This document shows, piece by piece, positions 24,121-35,935 of a DNA stretch of 43,675 bases. Position 1 is the stretch's first letter. Each line of letters starts with the position of its first letter. Position numbers and translations under genes: made by a program. The stretch spans positions 4,639 to 48,313 of the forward strand of contig LSYV01000109.1 in assembly GCA_001584585.1 (NCBI GenBank), written 5' to 3'. Below the pieces are notes generated by a model, which saw only the letters and a program-made list of their open reading frames with translations, was not told the origin of the DNA and ran no database searches. Origin of the DNA: Gonium pectorale (lineage: Eukaryota > Chlorophyta > Chlorophyceae > Chlamydomonadales > Volvocaceae).

Positions 24121-25098
24121 CAGCTATCCAAACCCACTAAGGGGCACGCCGTTGTCAGGTACGTGACCTGGCTAGCTGGCTTCTTGTAACAGGAGCTCGC
24201 TGTAACACGGTGCTCGCCAGACAAGATGCTGCTGTCCGCCGGTGCAACACTGTAAGGCGCGGCATTGCATAACGGTACAGATCACAGCGTGGGTGCCGTC
24301 CCCCCCCCACCCCGTGACTGAGTTCAAACGGCCCATAGTTCGCAACGCCCGAGCAGTGGCTCCAAAGTATGGCATGCAATTGAAGCGTGTTCGCCCACCG
24401 CCGCACACTAGGTACTCGCTTGCAAGCGGACTCCCGTCACGAAAGCAAGCGTTGTGTCCACAATGCAAGTTGCCTACAAGGTCTGATGCAGCATTTGCAG
24501 GATCTGGTGTAGCGTTGTAGGTTCGTGTACGAAGCCTAAAAGGCCCTCACCGGTTGGAGGAGTAACCCGGTGAAGCAGGGACAGGGACTAGCGGACGGCA
24601 ACGGCAGCAGCGCTTCCCAAGCACACCGCGCAATGCAGGTGGTGTCATTCTTCATCACCAGCCGGTGGGTGCACATGTGCGCCTGCCACCCGGTCTGCCT
24701 GTGCCTCCCGAGGACAAGCAAATTGCCACAAGGAACCGCTTGACGACAAGACTTCGCCTCTCCTCACGCACGTACTCTCAGCGGCCGCCACGCGACGCCG
24801 CACGCGGCCCCGGCACACATGAATGACGTGGCCGAATACAGCTGCGCCTGCCCTACGCAGCGCCAGGCCGGAACGCGGCACCCCGCACCAATCAACGCTC
24901 TTAGTCGTAGGGCAGCCAACAACATACAGTAATGCACACACACACCCGAACTGACATGCAGGGACATCACCCCTCTACTACCTCGGGAACTGGGTCCTAC
25001 AACGACATCATCACTTTCGCGCTTACGCTCGTCGTATGCGTTGTTCCTTTTCAACACACACCCATGAGCACTTTTCAACATCCATGAGTACTTCGTAC
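24121..25098. other. Intergenic region and probable 3'UTR of the ARMC9 gene
   Basis: This lies downstream of the minus-strand ARMC9 stop codon. It contains copy B of the 57-bp dispersed repeat, which would be transcribed within the ARMC9 3'UTR if the transcript extends that far. No minus-strand TGTAA was noticed close to the stop. No other gene is supported. Confidence 0.45.
25003..25059 (+). repeat. 57-bp dispersed repeat, copy B
   Basis: Same sequence as 13122-13178 with about five substitutions and the same orientation. It begins about 40 nt beyond the ARMC9 stop codon, on the antisense strand relative to that gene. Confidence 0.65.
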
Positions 25099-28000
25099 TC
25101 AGCGCTGCCACCGCGCCGGCGAAGGCTTACGGCCGCCCGCCGCTGCGGCGCCGCCACTTGCCGCCGTCGGCCCTGCGACAGAAGGCGTCAGCAGCGACGG
25201 GGACGCCACTGGCGGCGCCATGCGCGCGCGCTGCCTGGCGGGTGACGGAGTGGCCCGGGCGGGCGGCCCCGGCCCAGGCGCTCCTGCGGCCGCCGCAGCA
25301 GGCGACGGATCGCCAGCTGCGTCCCCTACGCCGCCTCCAGCGGCCGGTGGGCGGGGTATTGACCGCGGCCGCTCGTTATCGTTTGTCCGCGACGGCGACG
25401 CAGCGCCGGGCCGTCCGGGCCTCTCTGCCCCCGCCCCGGGCACAGCCCCGCTTCCAATCGTGTGCCGCGGGGCGGGGGCCGGGGCCGGCGCGGAGCCAGC
25501 AGCCGAGCCAGCGGCCGCGTGCCCCAACCTCTGCCTAGATAGCCCATGGGACGCCTGCGACTGCGCGCTGGGTCGCGGAAGAGGCGGATGGCTTGGGTGC
25601 GCTTGGCCGTCGGACGAGCTGGGGTGTCGCCGCGCCACACCGGGCGCCGCCACCAACGCCGCCGCCAGCACCGCGGGTGGCTGCGACGAGTGGGACGGAT
25701 GAGAGGAGGTCGCTGCCGCCGTGGAGGTGGCTGTCACGAACTCGGCCGATGCGGCTGAGTCGGCGGCGGATGTCTCCAGCGGTGGCGAGTTCTGGTGTTG
25801 GTGCCGGTGGTTGGAATGGCTGCGGTCCCGGTCGCCGCTTGGCGGCGCGGGCGATGGCGGCCGCGAGCGAACCCGGGGCGGCGGTGGAGGCAAGGGAGGC
25901 GAGGGGCCGTTGGCATACGGTTCCTGCCCGGGCCCGGCCGCCGCCGCCGCCGCGTCGGCGAGCGCGGCGATACGCCCCTCAAAGCGCCCGCTGCCGCCGC
26001 CACTGCTCAGCCGCCTCGATGGAGGCATCAAGGGTGCCGCATGGAGCTCCGGGCCCGCCGAAACAGGGCTGAGTCCTCCACCGCCGCTGCTGCTACGTGG
26101 CGGGTGCGGCGCTGGGTGACCCCCAGTCTCCGTATCGCCAGCAGCTGGCGGCTCCGCCCCGCGCACCGGCGGCAGCGCTGGTGACGGAGGCCGACCACCA
26201 ACCGCGCTCAAAGCTGCGCCGGCGCCGCTCGCAGGCCGGCTCCCAGGCCCCGCCGGCGTGTGCAGTCCAAGCCCGGAGGCCGCAGTCCCGAGTGGCGTCG
26301 CCACCAAGCCCCCCGAAGTCGTCCGCCGCAACGTGGGCGGCGGAGGCGCTGCCGGCACGGCGCCTTCTGAGGAGGGCGCTATAAGCGCCGCCGAGGTTGG
26401 AGAGGACGATGCAGCGTCGCCGGCAGCGGAGGCTCTCTTCCTGGCTGGTTCCGAAGGTGGGCGCTCCTGCGGGAGCTGTGGCGGCGGCGAGGGCGGCTGC
26501 TCATCCTGCGGCGGCGGCGGCGGCGACGACGCTTGGCCCCATGAGTGAGCGGATGTTTGCTGCCCCGGCGGAGACCCTGGCAGCTGTTGCGCTGGCTGCT
26601 GCGGCGGCGGCGTTGCTGACATCCGAGCTCTTGCGCCGGCCCGGGGTGAAATGATAGGCGAGACAGACTCCCCTGTCGGTGAAGCCTGCGGCGGAACCCT
26701 GCGTTCGGTGCCGCCGACGCCGACACCACCCTTCGCGCCGATGCCTTCCGACCTTGGGGAGGCGCCATCCCGCAGACGGGAGGACGCCGAGGCACCGACC
26801 GCCTCCGAGACACCACCCCCCAGGGAGACGCCGGGGGAACCCGCCCCGGCAGCAATGACTCCGCTGTCGCGCCTGCGGCTGAGCGCAGTGGCGGAGGCGG
26901 ATGCCGAAGCGCAGCCGCTCATCCGCTCCGCCCGCAGGGCCGCCGCCGCCGCCACCAGACTGGAGCTCGTGATGCTGGCCGTGAGGGAGGCGCCGGCGAG
27001 CGCCGACGCAGAGATCCGGGGCGGTCGCGCCGAGGCAGCTGCGGCGCTGGGGCCGGAGCCGTCGGAGGTGTCGCGTGGCGGCGCAGTCTGCGGTCTTGAG
27101 AGGGCGGGGCTGCCGCCGGGAGATCCACCGCTCGACGCCGTCATTGCGGCATTGGCTGCGACGCGGCCCGTCGCCAACAAAGGGCTCGTGCTCCGGTTCC
27201 GCGGCGTCGGCTCCGGCTCTGCGAGGCTCCCGTCGGGCCCCTCCGCCTCTTCTTGTTGTTCGTCCGGCCCAGACGCGGACCCTGGACTCGGTTCACGCCC
27301 CTGCTGAGCCTCCGCCTCCAGTTCTGACTGAACCTTGCCATGCTCCTCCCCTTCTAACTCCCCTCCCGACTCCTCTTCCTCCGGGCCTCCTTCCGCCTCG
27401 GGCTGTCCTTCCGCCTCCGGCTCCCCTTCCGGATCGACATCTTGCGTCTGGGCCGCGTCATGCGGTTCGTCCTCGGGGTCTGCGGCCCGCCCCTCCGCCG
27501 CCATCACCTCCGCCGCTTCCGTCCTTGACAGAGTGACCTCGCCTGGCGCCGTAAGAGGCCGGGGCAGCGCGGCCCGACTCCGCCGCACGCTGGCACGGAG
27601 CGGCAGCCACGTCGGTGGGGCCGCCGCCGTCGACGGCCTGACGTGCGCCGTCGCCGCCGCTGCCATTGCGGCTGCCGCCGCCAGCTTGTCCGCCGCCAGC
27701 GATCGCCGTACCGCCGCCAGGTGCTGCCGCGCCTCCGCCGCCTCCGCAAGGTAGCCGCCGCCGCATAGCAGTGCCTCGCCAATCGGTTGGTCTGCCAGGG
27801 TCAATAAGAGCCGTTGATGAGTTAGAGAGACTTCACGACGAGTGCCTCTTCTGACATCCTCTTCAGCAAACCCATACACCGTTGCTCAACCTAGCCAAGT
27901 GGGAAGAGATCGCGGACCGCACCGGGCGGCGCCCAAAATGCATGTGGACCCCACCTGGCTGCGCCTCAGGGGCCTCGGGAGCCACCTCCATGTCCGCGTA

Positions 28001-31000
28001 CGGGTCTGCGGGCTCTTCCGCGCCCTCTTCGGGTTGCGGATCCAGATCCGGGTCGAGATCGTCATCTGCGGCGCTGGCGTCCGGATCCGGCCCCGGCTCC
28101 AGCTCTTCGTCTGGCATGTACAGCTGACGCAGGATCTGCTGGACCTGGGTCGGCGATTGGGCACCAACCAAGCCTCCCTCAGTGGATCAGGGGCACGAGC
28201 TCACAGAGAGGAACAGAGGCGCACGGGCACAGACAGGCCGCACGATGTGAAGATGTGCGAAGGCTGTTCGGTGTACCGTACTCGCTCAAGGCGGTCACTC
28301 TCTCATTGTACGGGGACGGCATGCACGGCTAGTAAAGGGGGACCCGAAGCGGGGCCACCGCGGGCCTCCTCCGCCGCCGCCCGCCCACCTGCTCCTCGAA
28401 CGCCCGGTCCGCCGCCGCGGCCCCCGAGCCGGATCCCGCCGTGAGCCCCTCCAGCAGGTCGCCCGTGCCCCGGGACAGCGCCGCGTCGCGAATGGCGGGC
28501 TGCCGGAAGGCGCTGAACAGGATGCCCGCCAGGTAGGTACGGACCTGCAGCGTGCGGTTGGGGCGGGAAGGCCGTTGGCTGGTCGGTTGACGGTAAGGCG
28601 GTTCATAGGCTGGTAAGTAGGCGGCTGGGGTTACGGCTGCGGTTGCGGGTCCGACCGCCGGCGACCGGCCGGTCAGTGCGATGAGCCATGTCCCAACCCC
28701 TGAGCTGCGCGACACGCCGGGCCTCAGGCATCCCGAATACAACTTCTGCCCGAGCTCGCTTCCCTGGAGATGCCCTTTAACGTCGTGGAACTGGTCGAAA
28801 ACCCATGGGTTGCACGCGCCCTACCTGTTCGTCCAGCCTGGGCCGCTGCAGCAGCCCCTCGCACAGCCTCAGCAGCGGCACGCCCACTGCCGGCGGGGCG
28901 GCGTCGGCACGGCCGGCGGAGCGGAGCACGAGGTTGAGCAGCAGCGCGGTGCCGTACTCGATGGTCATGGGGTCGTACAAGATATCCACGTCCTGCACAG
29001 TACACCGCGGCCGGCGTTGTCAGCACGTGCGAGGCGGGCTGTGGAAAGGTAATGAACGCGAATCAACGGGGCGCTGCTTACGCTACCGGCAGTTGCGCTG
29101 TGCGCGGGACGGGCTCAGGGGCAAGCCGCCACGCCCGCGTGTCCACGGATGCGGGCAGCCACACGCTGGCGTGCAGTCGTGAAAACCCTCCGTGGCGATG
29201 CCTCAGCGATGCAGCGGTTTGCTGGCCAAGACTAACCAGCCCCATCAACGGCAACAGCCCACTCGTACGCCGTGCCGACCGCCTCACCTGCAGGAACCAG
29301 ACCAGCCAGCCCACCGCGCCCAGCCCGATAAGCCCGCTCTGAGCGCCCCGCCGCACGCTCAGCTTCTGCAGGCCCATCAGGGCGTACAGGCCCGCCGTCG
29401 GCAGCGGCGGTAGCGGCGGCGGCCGCGGCGGCGAAGGCGAGTCGGCCGCCTCCGCCAGCGACGTCCTGCCGCCGCCACCGACGGCGGTGCCGCGCATGGT
29501 GCGGACCAGCCGAAGCAGCAGCCGCCACAGCGCCGCCACCGCGCCGCCGGGTCCGCCGCCGGGGGCCGCCAGGCTGAGGAGGTAGCTCCGACCCAGGCGC
29601 TCACATGCAATGGCGCATGCCAGCCGCGCCACCTCCTCTTCGACCCGCGGGTCGCCGCAGCTCGCCAGCGTTGCCAGCAACGACGGCGCAGCCGCCGAGG
29701 AGGCGGAGGCGGACGCGGAAGCAGAGGCTGCGCCGGAAAGAGCGCTCCTGCGCTGCGGATGCTGCGCCGACAACAGCGGCGGCGTTGCGGCGGTGACGGG
29801 GCGCGTGACGGGTGGGTCTGCGAAAGTGACGTTGCCAGAGGCCCGACGCGTCGGCGGCAGCGGCGGAGCAGTCGCGGCCGCGGTCACCTGCGGCGCAGCC
29901 GTCGCCTCGGCCTCCTCCAGCGCTGCTGCAAGCTGCTGTGCATCGGCGGCAGACTGAGGCCCTGCCCCCAGCAGGTCCGCCTCCGCCCAGGACGCCAGCA
30001 GCGCCGTACGCTGGCGGCCGGGGGTGCTGCGGAGCAGGCGCCACCGCAGAGCCTGCAGCAGGCGCGCTGCGAGGCCGGGGTCGCGTCCCTGCGGGCGTGG
30101 CGGAAATAGGGACAGGGAGGGGCTGGAGATTGGAGAGGCCTGCGCTCGTCCAAGCCGAACACTCCTGAAAGTGCGGTAACGCAAGGTGGCGATGCAGCGT
30201 ATGCGGCAAGTGCCGGGGCTGGGTCGTAGGCCGCCCATCGGCGTAACCGACCCAGATGCGGTGTCACGCGTTGCGACCTGCTTTCTACCTTCTCAGCCCC
30301 AACCCAACCCGGGCGTACCTGCAGGTCCCGCTTCACGGTGGCGTAATCAAGGGGAACCCATGCGCCACTCGTGCCGACCTCGACTTCGCCCTCGCCAAAG
30401 CCGCCCTCGCCCTCACCAAAGCCACTATCGCCCTCGCCGAAGCTGCCCTTGCCCTCGCCCTCGCCAAAGCCGCCGTCGCCGTCACCCTCGCCAAGGCTCC
30501 CGCCTGCGCCGTCGTCGGCGGAACCTCCATCCTCGCCTTCCCCTAAATCGCCGCCAGCATCGTCCGCATGATCCTCGTCGGCCCCTTCCCCGTCCCCTTC
30601 CTCGTCTCCGTCCAGCAGCACCACACTGTCCCGCAGCACCGCGGACTCGCTCATGCCCAGCGCCCCCAGCGACAGAGCCAGCGAGTTGCCGCCCGAGGCG
30701 GGGCCATTCCCCAGGCGTCGCTGGCGCAGCGTCAGCTCCTGGCCGGAGGGCACGTACGCGCCGGCGCTGGCACCGGCGGCAGCGGCAGGGCCTTGGCCGT
30801 CGAAGGCAGCTGAATCGCGGCCGTAGAGGCATTGTGCGTCCGCGTTGTCGCAGGGACTTCTGTGGGGCAGGGACATACAATAAAGCAAGCAGTTGTTTCA
30901 GATCATACTACCAGGCGGATGAGACCCTTGTTTCAGATGCGAACGATGCCTTAACCACAGGCAAAACGTAAAGCAAGAGGTGAAGGCTTCGTGACGTCTT

Positions 31001-34000
31001 GGAGCGGAACGGGCCGTCGTCGCCATCTGCGGCTCCCCCAGGCCGATCCCGCCAGCGACCGCAGGTGACCTGCGGGCGGGCATTCCTCCCCTCCCACTCC
31101 CACCCCCACTCCCAACCTGAGCGCCTCCGCCATCTCCTCCGCCTCCGCCGCCTCATCTTCCGGGTCATCCCTGCCGTATTCGCCGCCGTACTCATTGTCA
31201 CGACTGTCGTACTGCCCGTGCGGGCTCCTTTCCGAGTTGCCGGCAGCCCGGAGGCCGCCGCTGGGAGGCGCGGGCCCCGGACCTGGACCTTGGGCCAACC
31301 CAGAATGGCGAGAGTTGGAGGACGCTGACGGCAACAGCGTTCGGCCGCCGCTGCCAGAGGTCGCCGCAGCGCCGCCGCCACTAGCGCCGCCTCCGCTCCC
31401 AGCATTGCTCCGGAAGCGCTCCCGCCCGCCCGACAACTGGTGCACCAGGCCCGCGGGCGCCCGCCCCTGTCCCTGCTGTTGCTGTTGGGGGAGGGTGCGC
31501 GAGTGGTGGTGCGGCGGCATGGAGCTGGAGTGTTGCAACCCTGGCGCCGGCGGAGGCAGCTGCTGCTGCAGGTGGCTCAGGTGTGACGCCTGCAGCGACT
31601 GGGAGCCCGCCTGCTCCCTCGGGTGGTGATGCGGCTGGTGCTGCTGGCTCCCGGGGCTGGGGTTGCCCTGCGCCTGGCCCTGCTGCGAGGCACGCTGCTG
31701 AGATCGCTGCGCCGCGCGGAGGGCGCGGGCGCGCGGTGAGAGGCGCGGCACGCCGTCTGTGGGCGGCACAGCAGGGCGTGGCGCAGGCGCGATTTGTTCA
31801 CAAGCGCGATGGGGCTTGAACCGTGGTGAGGAAATGGCGCAAAAGGGAAAGACTGAAGAGCAACTGCACGGCCTCAAGGGCTTTCAATAGCCCTGCAGCG
31901 AACCTGCGCAGTGGAACCGGTCTATGTTGCGCCTTTTTTCCTGAATCAGATGTTTCGCGTGCAGCGCCCTGCAGCTGCAACTGCTTGAGGCGAAGCAGCC
32001 GTCATCCAACAGCGATACTCATGCCATGCCATGCCCGGTGCACCCACCTGTCGCATCAAGATGCTGCTCGTACAATGTGTACAACAGCGGTACGGCAGCT
32101 GCCTCGCGTACGGCGATGTCCTCCAGGAAGGCCCGCAAGGCAAGCCGCTGCGTCTCTGCCCAGCGAGCCGCAAACAGCCCCTCGAAGCAGGGGTGGTGCT
32201 CGGGCTGGTCGGGGGCACAGACACGGAGGGAAGGGCAAGTGAGCTGGCGCGCAAATCACGGTGGGCGGGAGAGTGGTGACGAAGAAAGCCAGAACCGATC
32301 CAGCACCAGGAATTGACAGTTAGGAAGCCCGGGCGTGGGTCGATGGATACGGTAGCCGGCCTATCAGTAGCCCCGCCATTGCCTCGCGCCCCCTACCTGC
32401 GGCACGTACGGCAGGGCATAGTACGGCAGGAACTCGGTGGTCTGCGCCAGGCTCGCGCCCCGACCCTCCAGGTAGGACTTGAACACCTGCGGAGCCATGG
32501 AGAACGAGCAAAGTGTGGGGATGGGCTCCAAAGGCGGGCGCCATGGACTTGCTGCCGTGCCGTGCCGTGTGCGTTCCGCGTGTATCGGTTGGTGCGATCC
32601 TGTTCTGCACCTCTGCTTTCCTTCCCACCTTCATTCGCACGCCCAGCTCGTGGCGAGATGAGCTGGCGGCCGGTGAGCCGTGGCCGTGGCCGTGGCCGTG
32701 CAAGTGCGCGTGGGAGTGCACGGCCCCCGCGTGCGACAGCACCGCGCCGTGTGGGTGCGCTGGCGGGTGCGCGGGCGGGCGGCGACGGGAGGGGGAGGGA
32801 GACCGGGAGGCTGACATTGAGGACGCGGGCGAGTGGCCCTGCCCGTGCGTCCCCCCACCGCCGCCGCCACCGCCATCGCCTGGGCCAGAGCCGCCGCCGC
32901 TGGTACCGCCGCCGCCACCAGCGGCTGTGCCGCCGAGGGTGGGCGAGGGACCGGGGCTGGGGCTTGGCGCCGGAGGGAGCGCTGCCACCGGCGCTCCGAA
33001 ACCCAGCGGCCCGCCGGTGGATCCAAACACGGTGGTTCCAGGGATGGCCACCAGCACGGACGAGGAGGGGAGCGCCGGGTAGATGGCAAAGTAGACCTGG
33101 GGTGAAAGTTGGAGCTCATCATAAGGGCAACACCGGCATATGCGTCAATGTCTAATGGCAACGAGGACCGGTGACTCGCAGGATTGTGGGAGAACTACGG
33201 CGGTCTGCATACCGCGCCCCCAAGCCGACGCTCCCGTCCTGGACATTGCCTTCGCAAGGGCGCAGCGGCCCCGCCCCCAGCCCCCAGCCTGCCAGAAGTG
33301 CTATGCTCGGCACCGCGCCCCCAGCCCGCCCTCCCCGTCCGCTCGCGCGTGGAACGCCACCTGGGCTGCCCTCACCGCGCAGCCCTGAACCAGCTGGCAG
33401 CGGCATCGCGTGCACTCCTCCACATCCGCTATCCCCCATCCCCCTGGAAGTGCCTTCTTTTCGGCACGACACCGGCGGTATATAAGCCCTGCGCCCCTGC
33501 CTTTGGCAACCACTCCACCTCGCCCCGCCCCAGTGCACACACCTGCAGGTAAAACTCCAGCTGTGGGGACGGGCGAAGCGGAGGGGGAGCGGCGGTGCGA
33601 GAACGGAAGCGAGCATGGGGAGCACATGGTGTGAGTGCCAGGGTGGATTGCAAGTTAGCCAGACATTGAAAGAGCCTCGCTATGGCATCGTTGCGCGGCC
33701 GGTGCCCGTGGGCCACTGGCGTTGTAGAGGGGCGGCGGGGGTAAGGGCGGGCCCGTGGGCGTGTAAGAGCCGGCACGGCAGGGGTACTCAAATTCGTCAG
33801 CGGCCTCCCGACATGGCCCGCTCTCCCTATTTTACCAGCAGGGTGCATGCGAGGTGCTTCAGGCCAGTCCATCAGTCCCACGCATCATGCCGTCTGGCAC
33901 GTAACCCCCGCCGCACCTTTTGTGTCGCAAAGTCAAGCCCCAGCATCGACGCCGGAACGTACTGCTGCCATAAAGTAAAAAAGTCATCCCTGCGCCCCTC

Positions 34001-34315
34001 GTCGAACTTGCGGAGCTGCAAAGGGCAAAGACATGGCGCGCACCCCATTCGCATGTCGCTTAGGCGCGGACAATGAAGCAGATGCATGCGCACCATTTCC
34101 ACACGCAGTCGCTCCCTGACATCCTTTGTGCGCGTCCTCGCAGGAAGCAGTGAGTTGTTAAGCTGCGAACGCTTGCTGGCCCTCTCGTCAAGTAACGCAC
34201 GCACAGTCTGATAGTATCCCAAATACTGCAAGAATTCAACGCAGTGGTTCAACAGGTCGCGGGCCCCGCGCTCGCTGAGCGCGGTTGGCCCCGAGTCAGG
34301 GTCGGGCCTGCCCAT
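25099..34315 (-). CDS. ARMC9: ARMC9 homologue (LisH and armadillo-type ciliary protein), 13 exons, about 2,103 residues
   Basis: Exons from 5' to 3' on the minus strand: 34315-34094, 34015-33917, 33560-33543, 33096-32629, 32486-32397, 32204-32048, 31756-31117, 30859-30319, 30088-29288, 28992-28825, 28544-28389, 28144-27955, 27860-25099. All phases close. Family landmarks in order: LisH '[17 protein letters not shown]'; '[12 protein letters not shown]'; 'LEFYLQ' joined to 'VYFAIYP'; '[20 protein letters not shown]'; '[11 protein letters not shown]'; '[19 protein letters not shown]'; '[17 protein letters not shown]'; '[18 protein letters not shown]'; '[17 protein letters not shown]'. This order is that of animal ARMC9 (Joubert syndrome gene), a basal-body and ciliary-tip protein that partners TOGARAM1. 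The protein is about 2.5 times the human length because of low-complexity insertions (residues about 130-260, 355-730) and a roughly 900-residue disordered tail. The coiled-coil segment expected around exons 6/7 was not found. The family identity is strong; the exact 5' start is less certain. Confidence 0.9.
30385..30500 (-). repeat. Tandem Gly-Glu-Phe repeat coded in ARMC9 exon 8
   Basis: Read on the minus strand, this stretch encodes successive units of the form GFGEGEG, SFGEGD and GGFGEGE after an acidic run rich in GEGE and GDGD. It is a coding minisatellite inside a disordered, strongly negative linker just before the conserved '[12 protein letters not shown]' segment. Confidence 0.7.
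33543..33560 (-). other. 18-nt microexon of ARMC9 (LEFYLQ)
   Basis: The sequence between CCCCACAG and GTGTGTGC on the minus strand encodes LEFYLQ in phase 0. It supplies the conserved ARMC9 text 'KLEFYL', continued by 'VYFAIYP' in the next exon. The conservation makes this very short exon credible. Confidence 0.75.
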
Positions 34316-35587
34316 ATGGGCTTGTCGTGGGCCCCTTCTCGACCCTCAAGCTCTAAACTTCAACTGCACTGTAAGGGCAAACAAGGGCGTGGTTTCGGTA
34401 CAGCACTTACGAAGACTTCTGTTTTGGCGCCTATTTTCGTCCTTACAGATGCATGTAATAGCAAGCTGCAGGATACATAGAGGGTTTGCTGAATGGGGCT
34501 TGCACAGCGGTTCACTGACCTGACCCAGCCGCGCTGCGTTACTTACTTCTGTTAATACGCATTGCTAATATGGCTATGCATTGCAACGATGACTGCCGAC
34601 AGTTTCTTCTTCCAGAAGGACAGACTCGCCCATTTTACATGTTCCCGGGCCAGTAGGTCAGCTTGTATGCGTCTAATGAGGAATTGCAAAGGGGGAGGAC
34701 CAGGGCATCACACCCAGCGACTGGCCCGGGGGTCCGTGCCTCAGGAGACTAGACTACACTCCGTTGTTTCATGATAAATGCCGCCCTTTGCAACAGCTGG
34801 ACATTACTTGTCACACGAATATGATACATTTTGCAGCGGACGGGCTAATGGGTAGACGTGGCAGGTGTGGTGGCAGGCAGACGCGGCGTGTCTCGGCGGG
34901 ACATCGCGAGACCCGTGCATCGCGGGACCCGTCAAGCAAAGTACGGGACGGGCGCAACTTCGCTTGGGGTCAATATGTCTCGGGATCCAGCAGTGCTGCT
35001 GTGCAACTACTCTTAAGAAAACTGTGCGAAAATCAAACTACTGTCGCCCGCCACGGCTGTCCCCTGTGTGACTCCTGCCTTTGCTTCACGCCGTCCCTCC
35101 GCATCCATGCCTCTGCATCCCTGCCTCTCTGCCTGTCTGCATGCACTGGCCGCTGTTCCTCACGCGCCCATACAGGCGGTGGGGATCTGCCCTCCAGACC
35201 GCCGCCTGTCCCCCTTGGGCCCTTGGCTATATCGCCGTCGCCTGGTTCCCTTGCACCGTTTCCCCTTTCCCCGAGCCCGTGCACGTAGGACCCGCTGCCG
35301 TACCCGGGCCCCGCCACCTCGCCCGGGCAGCCTGCCCCCTCTCTTTCCTGCCAGTCCATCGGCAGCCACCTACGGGGAGGGGAATGCTCTGGCCTGCTTC
35401 TGCGCGCCAACATTGTCCACATGCCCGCGACTGCTTCGAGCGCAGACGGTTTCTGACTCCGTGTTTCTGTCGTCCATTCCAGGTCTGTATTACGCCGATC
35501 GGCGATTCGGGGGTGCGGGCTGGGCGACCCGCGAATGATAACCGCTGGCCGCCGATGGACTGGCCCCTTCGTCGACCGCTTGCCGGA
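34316..35587. other. Upstream region of the ARMC9 gene, no other gene supported
   Basis: The immediate upstream sequence should contain the minus-strand promoter. From 34.4 to 34.9 kb the DNA is more AT-rich than its surroundings. A longer open frame exists on each strand between 35.03 and 35.72 kb, but they overlap each other, are rich in Cys, Pro and Arg and show no domain, so I do not call either. Confidence 0.45.
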
Positions 35588-35935
35588 CCCTCTACTTATC
35601 GTCAGGTAACTATTCTGGTACCACACCGGGAGGGCCCGTCTGCTCGTACGGTATACCTCGCCCGCCATACCCTGTACTCGGCGCCCTGCTGGAAACATCA
35701 CACCCTCGGGTGTGTATGTCGGTAGAGGCTGCCTTCCCCGTTTCTGGTTCTTTTTTTACTGTCCTCGCACCCTCTCCTTGTAGTCAGGTAACTGTTCTGG
35801 TGACACACCGGGAGGGCTCGTCTGCTCGTATACCTCCCCCGCCATGCCTTGTGCTCGGCGCCCTGCTGGAAACATCGCACCCTCGGGTGTGTATGTCCGT
35901 AGAGGCTGCCTTCCCCGTTTCTGGTTCTCTTGATT
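35588..35935 (+). repeat. Tandem duplication, about 165-bp units at 182-bp period
   Basis: The unit starting near 35588 recurs near 35769. Both copies contain GTCAGGTAACT, TTCTGGT, CACACCGGGAGGG, CGTCTGCTCGTA, GGCGCCCTGCTGGAAACATC, CACCCTCGGGTGTGTATGTC and GTAGAGGCTGCCTTCCCCG. Identity is about 90 percent. Each copy holds the small palindrome CACCCTCGGGTG. No frame is clearly conserved over coding alternatives. Confidence 0.75.

Noticed and set aside
31798..31980. Open segment '[18 protein letters not shown]' as an ARMC9 exon in intron 6
   Set aside because: It ends at a stop with no suitable donor, and exon 6 joins 31756 in phase without it.
35033..35725. Long overlapping open frames on both strands
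   Set aside because: They overlap each other, have Cys/Pro/Arg-biased composition, show no domain and run into the tandem duplication.
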